Below are positions 1-43,908 of a DNA stretch of 64,000 nt, piece by piece. Position 1 is the stretch's first letter; each line of letters opens with the position of its first letter. The stretch comes from Pelecanus crispus. Taxonomy: Eukaryota; Chordata; Aves; Pelecaniformes; Pelecanidae. Location of the stretch: positions 66,171,710 to 66,235,709 of the forward strand of contig NC_134646.1 of NCBI RefSeq assembly GCF_030463565.1. The letters run 5' to 3'. The notes under the pieces were generated by a model. It was not told the origin of the DNA. It searched no databases and saw only the letters and a program-made list of their open reading frames with translations. Both the position numbers and the translations under genes were made by a program.

Positions 1-3000
1 TGATCCCATGGTCCACACCTGTATTGTCACACACTTATTTATCTTACTGCAATCTGGTCACCTCAGCATAGGTGGGACTTTTGGTCACAAAAGAAGTCAT
101 TTTTAAAAAGCTATTCTTGATGTATAGCTAGTGCTTCCTTCTCCGAGTTGCTGCAAGTTAAAAGAAATATTAAACAACAGAAAGGACTTTTTTTTTTTTG
201 GCAGAGCACCACAGGTTCTCAAACTAATCCTCAAGTCACAAGGCTATGCATTATTCCAACAGTCATTCAGAAAGGCTTTTCACCTTGTTCAGATGAAAAA
301 ACTCAAAATGCCAAATCTTCAAAATATGAAACAACTTAAACTCAGAAAGGGTCTTTCAAGCAAAAGCAGTAAGACTCAGGATTTCCAAGCCTAACTCTAG
401 CACCCTAGTTGCCAAATAAAACTGTCTCCACCTTTCCCTTCCCAGTAATATTGCTGTCAAGCTTTAATAGCATGAAGCAAAGAAATACTGGCCAGAATCC
501 TAAGCAGAACAAAAAATTTATCTCAAGTAAAAAAAAAAATTTTAAAAAAATGAAAATTCATATATTCTAGGAACAGTCTAAGATGAATTAACATTACATA
601 ACACTTTCACTAACACAGTTTCACTTTTCAAAATGGAAGTCAGATTTATTCAACATTAAGTGTAACAACACATCAGAAATCAATATCCACTTATAAAATA
701 AAGCAAAGTAACATGAATAAACACAGGGAAATACTGTCTGAGACTCTCCAAGCAGGACATTTCTCATAAGACTCACAAAAAAAAAAAAAAAAAAAAGATT
801 TTTATATGCAAACAGACTCAATTCCCAAAAACTCAGTTTTTTCCAGTTGTAAAGCAATATATAGCTAATGGGAGGTAAACTAGAAAGGGAAATGAAATGC
901 ATCATCATGCTGTACAACACCAAAGAAATACTCCAACTGCATTTGTGATTTGTGTACAGCATTAACAACATGCAGTAGATGAGGTTAAAAGCAAGTACAG
1001 TGTGTATATATTAGAGAGACAGAAACTAGTCAGTCTGAGGGCTTTGTTTCTTATTTTAGTTCAACTAATGAAAACAAACAGAAGCTAATAGCAAATAGAG
1101 GAAGAGCAGAATCTGTATGGAGCACACATCTCTTCCCAGAACAGTAAAGCATCTTAAGTAAGATTTAAACTGTGCACATATTTACTTGTCTTGGTCCTCT
1201 TCTTGCTATGTCACTGAAACATACCTAGATGCAATGACAGGCTTTATGCAAATATCTACATTTTTATAAAGCTGTAATTAAACAAAACAATGCAAGTCAT
1301 TCAAATTCTGCTAATCTTTTAAATCAGACATTAATATGCTGAACACTCACTACAACTCAATGTTACTTAAATTAAAAATAGAAAAAGGGCAAAACATCTC
1401 CCAAATAGTCTTGCTGAAATGTAGGTATTTTAATTTTTTGTTGCTTGGAGGAAATACACATGCTACCCAATTCATTTCATTAAGAACTATTTAAACAACT
1501 CTTTTAGACAAAAAGCAGGGATCTTTGTTGGTTCTAGTCAGTTCACAGCCTGCCAGATTTCTTTTGCCAGTCTTTTTTTTTTCTTCTTCTTCTCTAAAAA
1601 GCAACTTTTTTAAACAAATCCTCAATATCTCCTATAGCTTTTGTCAGCTATTGAAAAGCAAGCAAGCACAGCGCACATGCAAGTCACTAGAATTAGACAG
1701 CCAAATGTAATTAACTATAAAGTTCCAAGCAGTAAGTACATCTACATTCCCCTGGGGAGACTCGGTCTTATTGGGAGATGGATTTTAAAGCTGATAAAGA
1801 ACACAGGTTACCTGGTTCACTTTAGATGTTCTCTGCTTTCCACCTGAAGACTTCCAGGAACCCGTTCTACCACCTAACAAGCTAATAAGCTAGTACAAAT
1901 ATTCAAGATTTTAATTCATTTCAGTAAGAATGGACTGATGGCTGACAATTGAAGACTTTTGTAGGGCTGGACATACTGACCTTAAATTTTAAATGAATTC
2001 AAGTCTGAAAATAATTGTGCAGCATCAAGTTAAGATACAAGTAAAAACAAACAATGAGAATTTAAGAAGGATAACTTTACCACTCACACACAAATTGCAC
2101 CAGTCAATGCTGTACCTAGTTCAACCGAAGTACAGCACTGTTTTTACAACAATATCCAACCATGATCTAGTCTTTAAAAAGCAACTATCGACCACTTATC
2201 TATTAGTATTCTCAGCTGAAAAAAAAATGCTGTATTCTAAACATGAATCAACTATCAGTACCTGTTTATTTTTTTTTAACATTAGAGGGATCACAAAGAA
2301 CTGACTTGAATGAAAATAAAAGGAATGTAAAGGAGAAAGTCTTAATTCAGACGTCTATAGCACATATTAAACCAAAATTGACTTTAAGACACACTACTGA
2401 AATCATTATCTGAAACTGCTCTGAGGTCTGGCAGTCACATAAGTTAGTGCTGTAACTACCAAATTTAATGCTGGGTCAAAAAATTGAATAGAAATATGAA
2501 GGTAATGCTCTGCAGAGTACATCTAAAGAAGAAAGGGGTTTTCTTTTTTCAGATACAGAGTTACTGATCTAAAAGCTTTGAGATTGAATGTACCTCTCAT
2601 CTCCAGCAATGCAAGTTGTCAGCATTCCTTAGTCTTCTGACTTAGGAGCAGATGAAATACCTCCAAACTCTTTTTCATCCTCTGCAATGAGCAAGAGGAA
2701 TTTCTTTTTACCCTGCTCAAATATGCTTTCCTTAACTTCTAAGCAGAGACCAACCTTCCCACTTTCATTTCAGTGAAGCACTAAATACACAGAACACACA
2801 ATTTGATAAAGCTGAGATTCAAAGTTGTAGAGAAAAAAAAGGTAACACAAATACATTTTATTTCTGAAAGACTGAAGTGGAGTGATAAGTACTGCTATCT
2901 TGCTTAATGTCAGGTGCAAGAGCAACTGGGAATAACAGTTTAAAGGTTATTATTGTTACAATTTATATGAATCAGTGCATTCTGTTTATGCAAGAGAGGA

Positions 3001-6000
3001 TTAAGTGAAGTTTCAGATCAGCACCATCTCTACAGGGCTGGAAGGGAAAGTTATCTATTGAAAATGTGTATGACTCTTGAACTGCTACTGAAGCCTCTAA
3101 GAATGGTTACCTCAACATTTACATGCTGTCAGGCAGTCCAGCTCTCCTGGCAAAAGCCTTTTTTGGTTACTGGTTATACCAACATCTGTGTTTAAGTCAC
3201 TAGTAGAAAAGTTTACCAGCACTTAGAATCAAACAGCCCTAGTAGGCTTAACCATTATTCAATGAAGATGCAACATCCAGGATTAAAATGCCTAGAGCAG
3301 TTCAGAGCAAGCAGTGTTTCAAACATGAAATAGTAATACATCACTTTAGTCAGTGCAACTGGAACAGATTAGAAAACCGTGTTCACCCTACTTAACATAT
3401 TGTACAAGGAGACAAGCAAATAGTAAAGAGGTCCAAGAACCAGTAATTCCTCTATTTGGCTTCAAGATTTTTTTTTTCTTTTTTAAGTTAAGCATTCGGT
3501 TTATTTACATTCTTCTCCCCTGCTTGTAAGTAAATGAAAAATAAATGCTTCTTTGCATACATTATAAAATTAAGGTAGTAATCCCTCTCCAGCAATGTAT
3601 CATGGAAATGGAATGAAACTATCCTGAAGCTCTAAAAGTTGGTGGTATGAGAAATGCTAATTAGAGCTCATCTCTCTCCTGTGCATGCTGTTTTCCCACA
3701 CACTGGGAAGCAAAAGGACAAAATCTTGAAAGCTTCCATTTCTAATTAATTTTATCTTTTTAGGCTTTCAATCAGTCGCAAGTTAATGCCTAATTCAAGC
3801 TGGCATCCATAAATGTCACAAGAAAACTTATGACCATCTTCAAGGCTTCCAAATGAGGAACCATATTCTTACTATAACATTATTACCTTGAGTATGATGG
3901 AGAATCTTCCCTCTTTCAGCAAACTGCCCATCAGAAAGTAGAGAGTAATCTGCTACCTAGGTACCAGTGAAGTGGGAAAACAAAAGTTGACATATGCCTG
4001 GAACTGCCAGTGAGCAATTTTAAATTCCATCACTGAGCAGGGGAAAAAGAATCAACTGTTTTAATCTCAAAGTCCACCATAAACTGGTCAAAAGCATTCC
4101 CCATTGCAACCAGAAATGCCTTTCCTGAAGTTTTTACGCTATTAGGAAAGAAGTGCCACATAGCTTTAGCAAGAATTGTGGAAAGGTTTGGGTTTGTTCA
4201 GTTTTGGAAGAATTGGGTTTTGGGTGGGTTTTTTTTTTTTCCTTCTTTATATAGAACCACACATAACACTTCTTCCTTTTACAGGTGAAAGGTTTAAATG
4301 GTAACCTCTTCAGGGAGAAGCCTTTTAGGCAGTTTCCACAAAGGGGAAGTCCTGAAAAAGGGCAACAAAATATTTAAGAAAGCAAAGCTCCCCACCTTCT
4401 GAGAAATACTGGAGAATTTAAAATAGAACATGGATTTTAGCTAGAAAAGCTCAAAAAAACAAACCCCTCCGATCACAACCATTCTGAGTTTAGAGCTTAG
4501 GAAGTCCTCAGCCATTTAAGGGCGATAACACTAGATGATTGTCTCAGATGACTGACATGTCTTACAGAAATCCTAGTGGCTGGAATGCTGGCTGGACTCA
4601 CTGACTGCCAGCCAATTCAAGTTACACCATGAAGCAAATGGAGGAAAAACAGAGGACCTTTTAAAGCACATTGTCTCACTTCTGAGATGTTGACATATGC
4701 CAGGTACTTCAACATTAAGACTGGATTTGATGTTTGCCGGTGAGGACCTACCTTAGAGTCAGTGCTCTCAACATAACTTAGCAAAAGGCTGCTAACAGTT
4801 CGAAGACAAGCACTTCTACAGTAGCCACAGTAGAAGCAATGCAAGTCATTTAGATTGTGGAGAGATTTAGGTCGCAAGATGTGCAAGGGGTCTACAAAAA
4901 TGATTTTAAAAATCCCCCAACTCTATGAACTTAAAATTACAGTTTGTGCTCCAACATACAACACTCACCACTTCTGATCATATTAACTTAAGCTTTTAGT
5001 TCTGTAATATTTATTAAGTAGCAGCTATAAAGGTACAGGACAGCTGGTGATAAACTGAGTGTTGAGAGCAGTCTGTGCTTCAAAGGTTTGCCATTTTGAA
5101 GCCAAAATCTATCACTATGATAATCTCATCTGATTTGTTTGTACAATGCCATAACATATGTTTTTCCACAAGACAGTTAAATTGTGTATTTTAAAAAGGT
5201 ACCTAACACTTAAACTCACAGCCAATGAAGAGTCCAACACCTCCTCTATTTCAATTTTTAGTTATACTTACTACAGAAAACTGAATTTTTCTGTTTTGGC
5301 TTCTCACTATTTGAGCTTGCCCAACTTTGATGTCAGGATTAAGAAGTGCTGTCCTCGCACTCTTCAGTACCAGATTTTTTTTTCCCATGCATAAATATTT
5401 ACTCTACGGTATCAGAATGCCACTTCATCATCTTTGGTAGTGATAGATAGAGTTCCTCAAACCTCACACTGCAAGATCTACTATCCAGCCCCAGATCTTA
5501 CTTTAAATTCAATTATTGCTATAGCCTTCTCAAGCACAGACATTAAAATTGAAAGAAGATTTTTTTCTGGTAGTAGTCTTCTCTGTGCTGTTTGGGAGGC
5601 AAAATAAGTTCCCTACTTTTATGTATTTTTTTCCCTTTGTACATGTTCAAGTACTTCATCAGGCTTTTAACTACAACTCTGAAGGCTTAGCATTGAGGTG
5701 GTTCTCTGGCACAAGTCTTTTTTCATCATTGCTTTTTTTTTTGTATACCATGTACAGAGTGTACAATCTTTATTCAAAGAGACCACTGTTACCTTGTGAT
5801 GACCTTTTTTGCAGCTATAGCTGTTCAATCTGATGATTCAGAGAATAATGGAACAATAGCATGTTCTCATTATTTTCTATTCTACCAGTTTTTCTCTTCT
5901 CCAAACTTTACCAGTCGATTCCTCCTACACTTTTCTGTATAGATGGCATACATTCATTATTTGTTACACAGTAAAATTCTGGATTCCTTCTATTCTCTTA

Positions 6001-7001
6001 AGGAATTAATCAATGTACCAGGACTTTTAAGGTACTTGCACATGGAAGGTCTCCATCCCATTTTTCTAACCCTCCTCTAACAGTTTCATTAGCCACAGTA
6101 AATGCTTCTGTTAACATCACCACCACTTCTTGAGGACAGAACTAACACATTGGTTATGTACAGTGGAACCTAAATAGAAAGTGATAGACAAGACATGTAT
6201 CACTTGATTTCAATTAGCTACAGGTTTTGAAGACTCCTTACTAGAAAAAAATTTAGGCAGTCAGTGAATTAATTCTTTCATACAGTACAGCATGTACATA
6301 TTGGCAAGAAGTGAGCCCCTAATCACAGGTCCCCGGCAGTGGCACCTGTTAACTGAGGCAACTAGAATACCCCTATGGAAGAGCTGAAACTATCTAGTTA
6401 TCACTGGGTAAATTGCTTGTGTTCACTAGAGCAAGAAGTATTTCTTTGGAATGTACCTCAAAAGAAATTCCTGCTCAGTATTAATATTTTCAGACAAACT
6501 GAATAAAAGGCACTGTTGCTCAAGCAGTACATTTGTTGTCTCCAACTGTTTAAAAAAAAGAAAAAGATGGTTTTCAACAACTAGCTACTGTTGCCCTAAG
6601 AAGGCTTCCTTGTTACCTCATAGTAATTTCATCTCTCCCTATTAAAGCTTAACATAAAAACTGCTTTTGTCTGAAGCATGTCGAGTCTCACCTTTATATC
6701 TACCTTTACATCTAAAATTATGAGTTAGTATAACTGTATGCATTATAAAATTATACCATTTACTTCAGACATGTTTGAACAGCTAAATCTTCAAACTATA
6801 TAAAAATAAAGTGTATGAAATCTTACAAAAGGAGGACATTAAGACATTAATAGCTAATCCAAAAAATATAATAACTTATACACAGCAGTAAGCATAAGCA
6901 ATGTAGCCTACAACAGCTTTCAATTAACAGGACCTCTGAAACGTGTCTGAAACAAGCATCAGCTGAAATTGGAACATTCCCAAGCACAATAATGTTTCCA
7001 A
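1..7001. other. STIM2 downstream region or extended 3' UTR
   Basis: No conserved coding region or CR1 copy is seen. The stretch is AT-rich with short poly-A/poly-T runs (for example 779-797). The small reading frames here are short, rich in Phe/Leu/Lys/Ser from low-complexity sequence and resemble no family I know. It may be partly a very long STIM2 3' UTR or intergenic DNA. Confidence 0.5.
645..650 (-). terminator. candidate distal polyadenylation signal
   Basis: AATAAA on the minus strand, 7.3 kb after the stop. The following 20-55 bases are rich in GTG/TGT (for example AACTGTGTTAGTGAAAGTG), which is a good downstream element. If used, it would give STIM2 a 3' UTR of over 7 kb. Confidence 0.3.
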
Positions 7002-7007
7002 TTTATT
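7002..7007 (-). terminator. candidate polyadenylation signal
   Basis: AATAAA on the minus strand, about 985 bases after the stop. It is followed within 40 bases by U- and GU-containing sequence (ATTATTGTGCTTGGGAATG), a reasonable downstream element. Confidence 0.4.
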
Positions 7008-7182
7008 ATCTTTACCACAGTACAAACTTTCATAAACCAGATGTCCATTGTCTATCAGTCTGTAAACAAAAGCTACTATCTCCCCTCCTCATTTTAAGAG
7101 GGTGAATATTTTCAGTCCTCAGTCAAGTTTCATATCCATCACTTGCATAAGGAATCAAGAGCCTCTTCTCTTGTTAAATTAC

Positions 7183-7208
7183 TTTTTTTTTTTTTTTTTT
7201 TTTTTTTT
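7183..7208. repeat. poly-T run (26 bases)
   Basis: Twenty-six consecutive T on the plus strand, which would be poly-A inside the STIM2 3' UTR. It could act as an internal oligo-dT priming site in cDNA libraries. Confidence 0.9.
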
Positions 7209-7511
7209 GTCATACAGCCTGCAGTGAAGTAAAATCACAGTGAAAGTCCTGGGAAAAACATGATCTTTACAGCAGGACTTGAACCATTCTAATAATAAAT
7301 GCATCTAACAAAGCTTCCCATAATAAAAGCATGGCATTTCCGTTTCCAGAAATCAAGTCAATTAGAAATCCTAAGTTCTACTTAAAAACCCCAAAAGATC
7401 TAAAAGTGAAAAGATTCATCTTCTCAGTCAAATACAAGTCTTTCAGTTTCACTTGCAGAGAGACTTTTCCAGTCTGTAAAACAGTAGTGCAATTCAATTA
7501 GTTCTATTTCT

Positions 7512-7517
7512 TTTATT
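7512..7517 (-). terminator. candidate proximal polyadenylation signal
   Basis: AATAAA on the minus strand, about 475 bases after the stop codon. The sequence just downstream is not clearly GU-rich, so its use is doubtful. Confidence 0.3.
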
Positions 7518-7991
7518 TTTCTTAAAGTCCAGTAGATAAATGTCCTAGCTCTACGGAAAGATAGGAAGATGCTCCGGTAAACAAGAAACTTTGGCAAGCC
7601 CAGGAAGGCTCACTAGTCCATTAAAGCTCAGAAGTCCAAAGTGGCTTAAAAATGGTTTGTGAATAAACTTAAAAAAAAAAAAAGCAAAAAAAAAGCACTA
7701 AAAAACCACAAAAAATACCACTAAACAAAACAAAGTTATAAAACCACTGAAAAAGACAAACTAAAAAAAAAAAGAAATAAATAGGCAGAAATGAATGTAA
7801 ACTGTCTGAACTTTTTAATGATTTCTCATTGACAGCTGGCACGACCTTTGACAGTACAGTCAGTTAAATATAGTTGACCTACAGAGCATTCCATTAGGGC
7901 ATCCAGTCTGGAATGCTCAAATGGAATTACATTCCTAAAGTTTTAAAAAATAGAGTTCTTATAACATTACTATAGGTTTCTTCTGCCCACC

Positions 7992-37800
<29,809 letters not shown>

Positions 37801-37974
37801 CTAAAGTGAGGGGGGAAAAAACAAAACAAATATTAGCTACTGCCACTCTAGAATATAAAGCTCCCAAGCAAGAGAAAGGGCTTAAATTTCTGTATGCGTA
37901 CATGTACGTCACTGCACATAGCCACCAGGTCATAGATGTCAAATTCAGGTGTAAGATAATAATTCTTTCCAAAA

Positions 37975-37976
<2 letters not shown>

Positions 37977-38011
<35 letters not shown>
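37977..38011. repeat. (GT)17 microsatellite
   Basis: Perfect GT dinucleotide array of about 17 units, 176 bases upstream of exon 2 in the gene's orientation, followed on the plus strand by a G-rich stretch. Confidence 0.95.
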
Positions 38012-38350
38012 GGGGGGATGGGGAGCGGGCAGGGGGGAGGTGGTGGAAATCAATTATTTTTATCCAGGAAGGAAGTCCAAAGAATAGGCTAGAATATTTT
38101 GACTCTTGGATTATTTTTTTTTTTCCCATCCCTGTAACTGCTATCTCCACCTCTTCTATTATCCACCCTTAGTAATACATCACTGCAATAGCAAATAAAG
38201 TCACTGCGTTTTCCAACCTCCTTTCTGAAAGCCTAGGCTAAACAGAGAGCAGTGGAGGAAAAGAAAAAGAATTATCATGTCCTCCTCAGTGATAAGCATA
38301 ACTCTTTGCTTTGTGTATTTTCTTTTCTTCTCTCAAAATTCCTTTCAGTA

Positions 38351-38668
38351 CTTAAAGGGGCCCTACAGGAAGGATGGGGACAATCTTTTTAGCAAGACCT
38401 GTTGTGACAGGACAAGGAATAACAGATTTAAACTAAAGAAGAATAGATTTAGACTGGATATAAGGAAGAAATTTTTTACAGTGAGGGTGGTGGAGCACTG
38501 GAACAGGTTACCCAGAGAGGCAGTGGAGGCCCCATCCCTAGAAATGTTCAAGGTCAGGTTGGACAGGGCTCTGAGCAACCTGATCTGGTTAAAGCTGTCC
38601 CTGCTCCCTGCAGGGGGGTTGGGCTAGGTGACCCCCTTCCAACCCAAAGCATTCTATGATTCTATCGT
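38351..38668 (+). mobile_element. CR1 LINE, 3' end with terminal repeats
   Basis: A 5'-truncated CR1. It starts CTTAAAGGGGCCCTACAGGA, encodes the degenerate ORF2 end [20 protein letters not shown], then has the 3' UTR with CTTCCAACCCAAAGCATTCT and ends in ATTCTATGATTCTAT, the typical CR1 terminal repeats. The intact 3' end and clear similarity indicate a fairly recent copy. It is antisense to STIM2. Confidence 0.94.
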
Positions 38669-41600
38669 CATAAACAGGTAACAAAGGGATGGTAACCACA
38701 CTGCAGATCAAATTCAAAGTAGATAGTACTACTGAATGCAAAATATTCAAGGAAGACTGCAAGAGGAGAAAGCACATTACAAAGAAAATTCAACTGATAA
38801 CAATACATGATATCTCAGTCCTGTATGCTCGTGATCAAAACCAGCACTCACTGTGGAGCAGGGTACCAGGTCAAAAATAGCACATTTTCGTTTGCATTCG
38901 TTAGCAAAGGCTCATGATTGGTACTCATCTGATGGCTCTCCTTCCACTATGTCAGATTGTTATATCTCTGTTCTTTCCCTTCCACAAGGCACATGCCAAA
39001 TGCTCCAAAATTCTACAATGCATGCTGATCAACCATCATTAAAGACTGGTCTTTCACAGACCTTGGCATTAACTAACAGTTAACCATTTCATTAATTCCG
39101 ATGTATCAAATACCAAAGAACAGAAGGTGGAAAAGGATACAGAAATAATTTTTTGAAAGTTCAGCTTTAATAAGATAGTGAATTCCCACTGTAATAGCCA
39201 TTATAAAAATGCACTGACTAGCCTCGTGAACTGGTATGCTCCACTTTAATCATATCAATGCAAATACAAATTGAGGCAGCGTATAAGTAATTTTTGCTTC
39301 TTCTAGTCTGTCAAAGGATTAAGCTTTCTTGTTACTACAGAATTTATTAAAGGCTCATTTATATAAGTAATTAAAAGAAAGCACATATAGAAACAGATAG
39401 GATCAAGAGTTCGCACAGAAAAATTTATTGTCTTATATGCTGATAAGACTCAGCTTGCAAAAGGCTACAAAGCAGAAGTACAAAGGCAGCAACCATGGCA
39501 TAGCTAGAATCTCAAACACATATTAACAGGACTGATCCCTACAGCTAGACATGAGTCAATGCATTCTTACTTTATACACCAGTTTTATTATACAGAAGTT
39601 AACAGTTACCTGTTATCTGTGCCCATGTATCAATTAAAAAAAAAACAAAACCAAAACACCCACCAAAAAAACCAAACACCTCACTGACATTGCCCCAGAA
39701 CAGAGACGCTGTATTTAGAACTACTTCATATAAATCAGAAAGACAAGTTACTAAATGTTAAACCAGGCCAACCAGTTTTCAGCTTCGTAATGCAACTTTC
39801 TTAGAAAAAAGTGAAACTGAGTAATTTTTTTTTACATTTTTTAAAAAATTATTTTATTTGTCCACCTTTGTTTCATTAGAAAAGGTGTAATTTGCACAAT
39901 ATGCAGCCTTTACATTTTTGTCTTGCAATGAAAAAATTACTATCATTGAGGGGTTTAAGGACTTATCCCTGTAAGACAGAGTGCTTGGTGGTGTAGAAAG
40001 GCTTCTCTTGCAATAGCAACGAATCACCTCAAAGTTCTGCTAATAATTAAATTCCAATAGCCATGAACAAGGAATATGACACTACTTAAATACGATCATA
40101 TGTCCAAAGAACCATCTTTGTATTGCAAGATTAGATCTATACTATGTTTTAAGTTAGAAGAAAGCGTAACTGTCAGAACAGATAAACAAAGTCCCTCAAA
40201 CACACCCAACTTGTTTAATTTGTAATTAGTTCTATTCTTACATAGAAGAAAATGTCAGATAAATAGTTTTCACAGTTTGTGAGCATTCAAATGCTTTTCC
40301 ATTTTGTTCAGCTGAAAGCCCGGCTTTTCAAATCAAAAATGTTTTCTCAGAGTACATTTTCTCAACACTGAGGTTGATCAGTTTCTTAATCAGAGTACTT
40401 ATCTTAAATATGCCTTTTTTTGGTTATTTAAGCATGAGGGCACTTTAAAGAGCTATGGCTCTTCTTGAGAGAAGTAAACAGGCTGCTTGTGCTTCAAACG
40501 TCCCATGCACTGGCTCCAGGAACACTTGATCTCCCTCTTAAGAGACGATAGAGTTCAAATTGCTCCTTTTGGGACTGAGAAACATGGAGTAGGACCACAT
40601 CAACTGTAACAAAAATTAACCCATGCTAAACAGAATCCAGATTTACCTTCAAGCTTATCTACATATGGTAAAATTAAATATTCCCACTTGTCATCCCCTT
40701 CTTCAGAAAACAATCTCAAAACACAAACAAATCACAAAGCCACAACCTAAAGAATAAGTGAAAAGCATTTCACAAGCATACCTACGAAGCCCTACCAAAT
40801 CCAAAAAAACAGCTGATGGATATTTTAACCACCTGCAGCTCCGCAGGAGATTCTAAAATGCAGTATTTTGCCTCACTTGCACAGCAGAAACAAGTCAATT
40901 TAATACTAGATGAAGTATGGTTAGAAACTTCTCAAATATCCAGTTAATTAAGATAAAAGCCAAGAGGAAAAGTCTCAAGATACAGCAAGCACCGTAAATA
41001 CAGGCCTGAGGCCCCCCAGCAAATTGTAAGACTAGTTCATAATGTATTTTCGCACTTTGAATCCACCCTATTGAAGGTGTCTGGGATTCCAAACCTTCTA
41101 CTGTACTTTAAGGACCAACCTCATTTCACGTGTGGACCAATTTCTCTGTCCTAGTCTGGTGTGTTGCCATAAATGCACTTAAGTCCAAAATCATCATCAC
41201 AGGAAAAAGCACAGATATTATACCAAGTTCACGCAGTGAGTGAACGCGAGAGCTTAGAATTTGACCCTTCCTTTAACAAACAGCACAGAAGAATTAGCAA
41301 AGCAAACAAGAGATATGCTTTAAATGAGGCAGACAAGAGGCATACAAGCACACCATATGTCACTCTGGGCAGGAGTTATTTTACAGCCCAGTTTTTAATG
41401 CTGCTCAGAAGGGAGGAAGTTTCAGAACTTCTGGTCGTGATAAGGAGGGAATTTGTTACTAAAAAAAAATTAAAAGTCAAATTTATGGCTCAACAAACTT
41501 GGCAGAGGCTTTTGAACCAAACCTTCCTCCTGCCTTTAGTAGCTCAGCAATTGCCGCCTAGCTCTGAGACAAGAGGAGAAAGTTGTCTTCCCCAGTCCAG

Positions 41601-43800
41601 GGAGCTGCGCAAAGCCGTGGGTACAGACCAGTCGTACAGGAGACTGTTTGATAATGAACCGAGTACAGTTATCCAGCCCGGTATATAGGAAACTTTGTAT
41701 TTACAGATAAGGGGAAAGTAACACTTTGCGCTTCCCCCGCCTTTCCCTTCCTTTTTTTTTTTTTTTTAGTGGGTTTTGGTTTTTTTTTTAGTTTTTTCTC
41801 TTCTCTCTTTTTCAGTGAGGCTAAAATAAAGCGAGACTACACGAAAAAACTTCAGTTCAAAATTCTCCTAACCTTTAGAATCACAGCTTTTCCATCCCAT
41901 TTCCTGAAAGCAACAGGAGTTAAACTTACAAAGTGACAGTCAACACAAGCCAGTAAGGAAAATTAATTACACCCATATCTTGAAGCATCCATGCCAGCAA
42001 AGCCCTTAAAATTTACTTTAGGAATACACCATCAGAAACGGTTCCAAAGCAAAAGGGTATACGCATCCCACAGTCTGTCTTCTACCCTGTATTTACTTTT
42101 CCCTAAACTGTTGTGAGCATAGCAGACTTCAGAATGAAAACAGAATGAAAAGGGCTGACGGACCAACAAATAGCTAATAATCCTGCAGTTCTCTCACACA
42201 CACCCTTTTAAATATGGACACTGGAGCATAAAAGCTGTGACTGTGCCAAAGGCTGTGACAGAGGGACCTTCGCATGGTGATTGCAAGTTCTAATCTGGCC
42301 TCCAAAGCACCTGAGTCCTTACGTCTTTTCGATGTCTCAAAGAGCCTTTTTAAGAATACAGGGACACAAAACCTTTATGATTTTCAGAGGTACTTGGAAC
42401 TAAATACACACCTCCAAATTTCAAATGTAAATGCCTTTAAATTCCCCCATTGGTTCACTCAGAGCAACTTAACAGTTGGGAGTTGTTTGGAGAGACTGGC
42501 TACTACTGCGCATCATTTTGGTTCTGTGAGGATGTTCAGCATTCACCAAGAAGGAAAAGCCCTTTTTTACGCTAACGTATGGCAGCCCTACAGAAGCCCG
42601 CAGTGTTTCTGTGACTGCCTTTTTCTGATGAATTGAGGACTGTACCGTGTTCTGCTAGTTTTATGATTCCTCATTCCTAAGAAGCCATCTGGGATAAAGG
42701 GAAACCTCACAGAAAAGGCAAACACTATACACAAGCATCAGCTTCCTAAGTACATACTCTCAGCTTAAAATAACTATGTTTCAGCAAGTCATGATGACAG
42801 AAGTAGGATTTCTTTGCATTTTCCAGAGCCAAACCAGGTGGCCACAATATCCCCAACCCCCCCGCCAAATGCATCTTCATCTAACTAGGATCTCTATTTC
42901 CTGACATTTCTTTTGTGCTTTAGTTTTACACAATACTTCAATATATTACAGTTTCTTCATCAATTCAGTATGAGTCTTTTCAAGGCAAAAAAAAAAAAAA
43001 ACCTGTAAGAGAACAATGATTTTTAAAGACCAGAGTACAAATCTGAGTGTCAACTATGGCAGGGATTATTGAAACTACTGAAAAGCAAGTGTTTTCAAGA
43101 ATTTCACCAGACGTTCAAAACACCTATTCACAGTAAAGGCAACAAACATGTTGCTTTTATCTTAAATCCTTACATAACATGTCATTAGAATCTTCAAATG
43201 CCTGAAGAGACAGCCTCAGAGTAAGCTTCATTTAATCTTTCAATTAAAAACTCCCAAAGCAAATCACTCCTACTCTTAATAATTAAACTCCTCCATATGG
43301 CAAGTAGGCTGAGCAGGATACAACAGTTAACTTGACAATGTCATTTGTGACATTTATTTAAATTATTAGAGTAAAAAATAAATTTCATCATTGCAGCACA
43401 TCTTTCCACCAAAAACACTGGAAAAAAAGAGACAAAAAACTTTGACAAAAAAGGGCAGAATACATTTATCTTCTAATCACAACACTGATATTACTTAAAT
43501 GGGCTTCCTGAAGAGGAAATGCAATAATACTAATGACAGCAGGGAAAGGGGAAGGGGTGCAACGGGAAAGGAGATTCAGGACATTGTTGTTTCCAAAGAA
43601 TTTTAAAAAGTAAAGTTTCACATTAGGCTTTTCCACTACTCCATATTAGAAATTCAGGTAATTTCTGAAATCGTGTTTAACTCTTGCAATAACAGCAGAT
43701 GAAACTCATAGATGAAACTCCAGACTGCAAAGTCTGGTATCTGAAGCACTTGTTTCTGAATACATGTGTAACACTTAGTGACTGGCAACACTTCAGTTTA

Positions 43801-43908
43801 AAAAAAAAAAAACCAAACAAAACCAAACAAACAAAAAAACCCCACCCAACACACCCAAACACAACTCAACCCCAAAAAAACCAACAAAAAAACCCACCAC
43901 CACAACTA
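43801..43908. repeat. A/C-rich low-complexity tract
   Basis: A12 followed by CAAA-, CCCA- and CAAC-type units with almost no G or T. It produces a spurious open frame rich in Lys, Pro, Asn and Thr. Confidence 0.85.

Larger units (their letters stand above)
7002..7991 (-). other. STIM2: STIM2 3' UTR (minimum likely extent)
   Basis: This non-coding stretch directly follows the stop codon on the transcribed strand. It is AU-rich in the RNA. Positions 7670-7783 read as U-rich RNA with a UAUUUAUUU element (7783-7775), the kind bound by AU-rich-element proteins. A run of 26 adenines in the RNA sense lies at 7208-7183. The end is inferred from an AATAAA at 7007-7002 and is not fixed by the sequence; the UTR could be shorter or longer. 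Confidence 0.6.
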
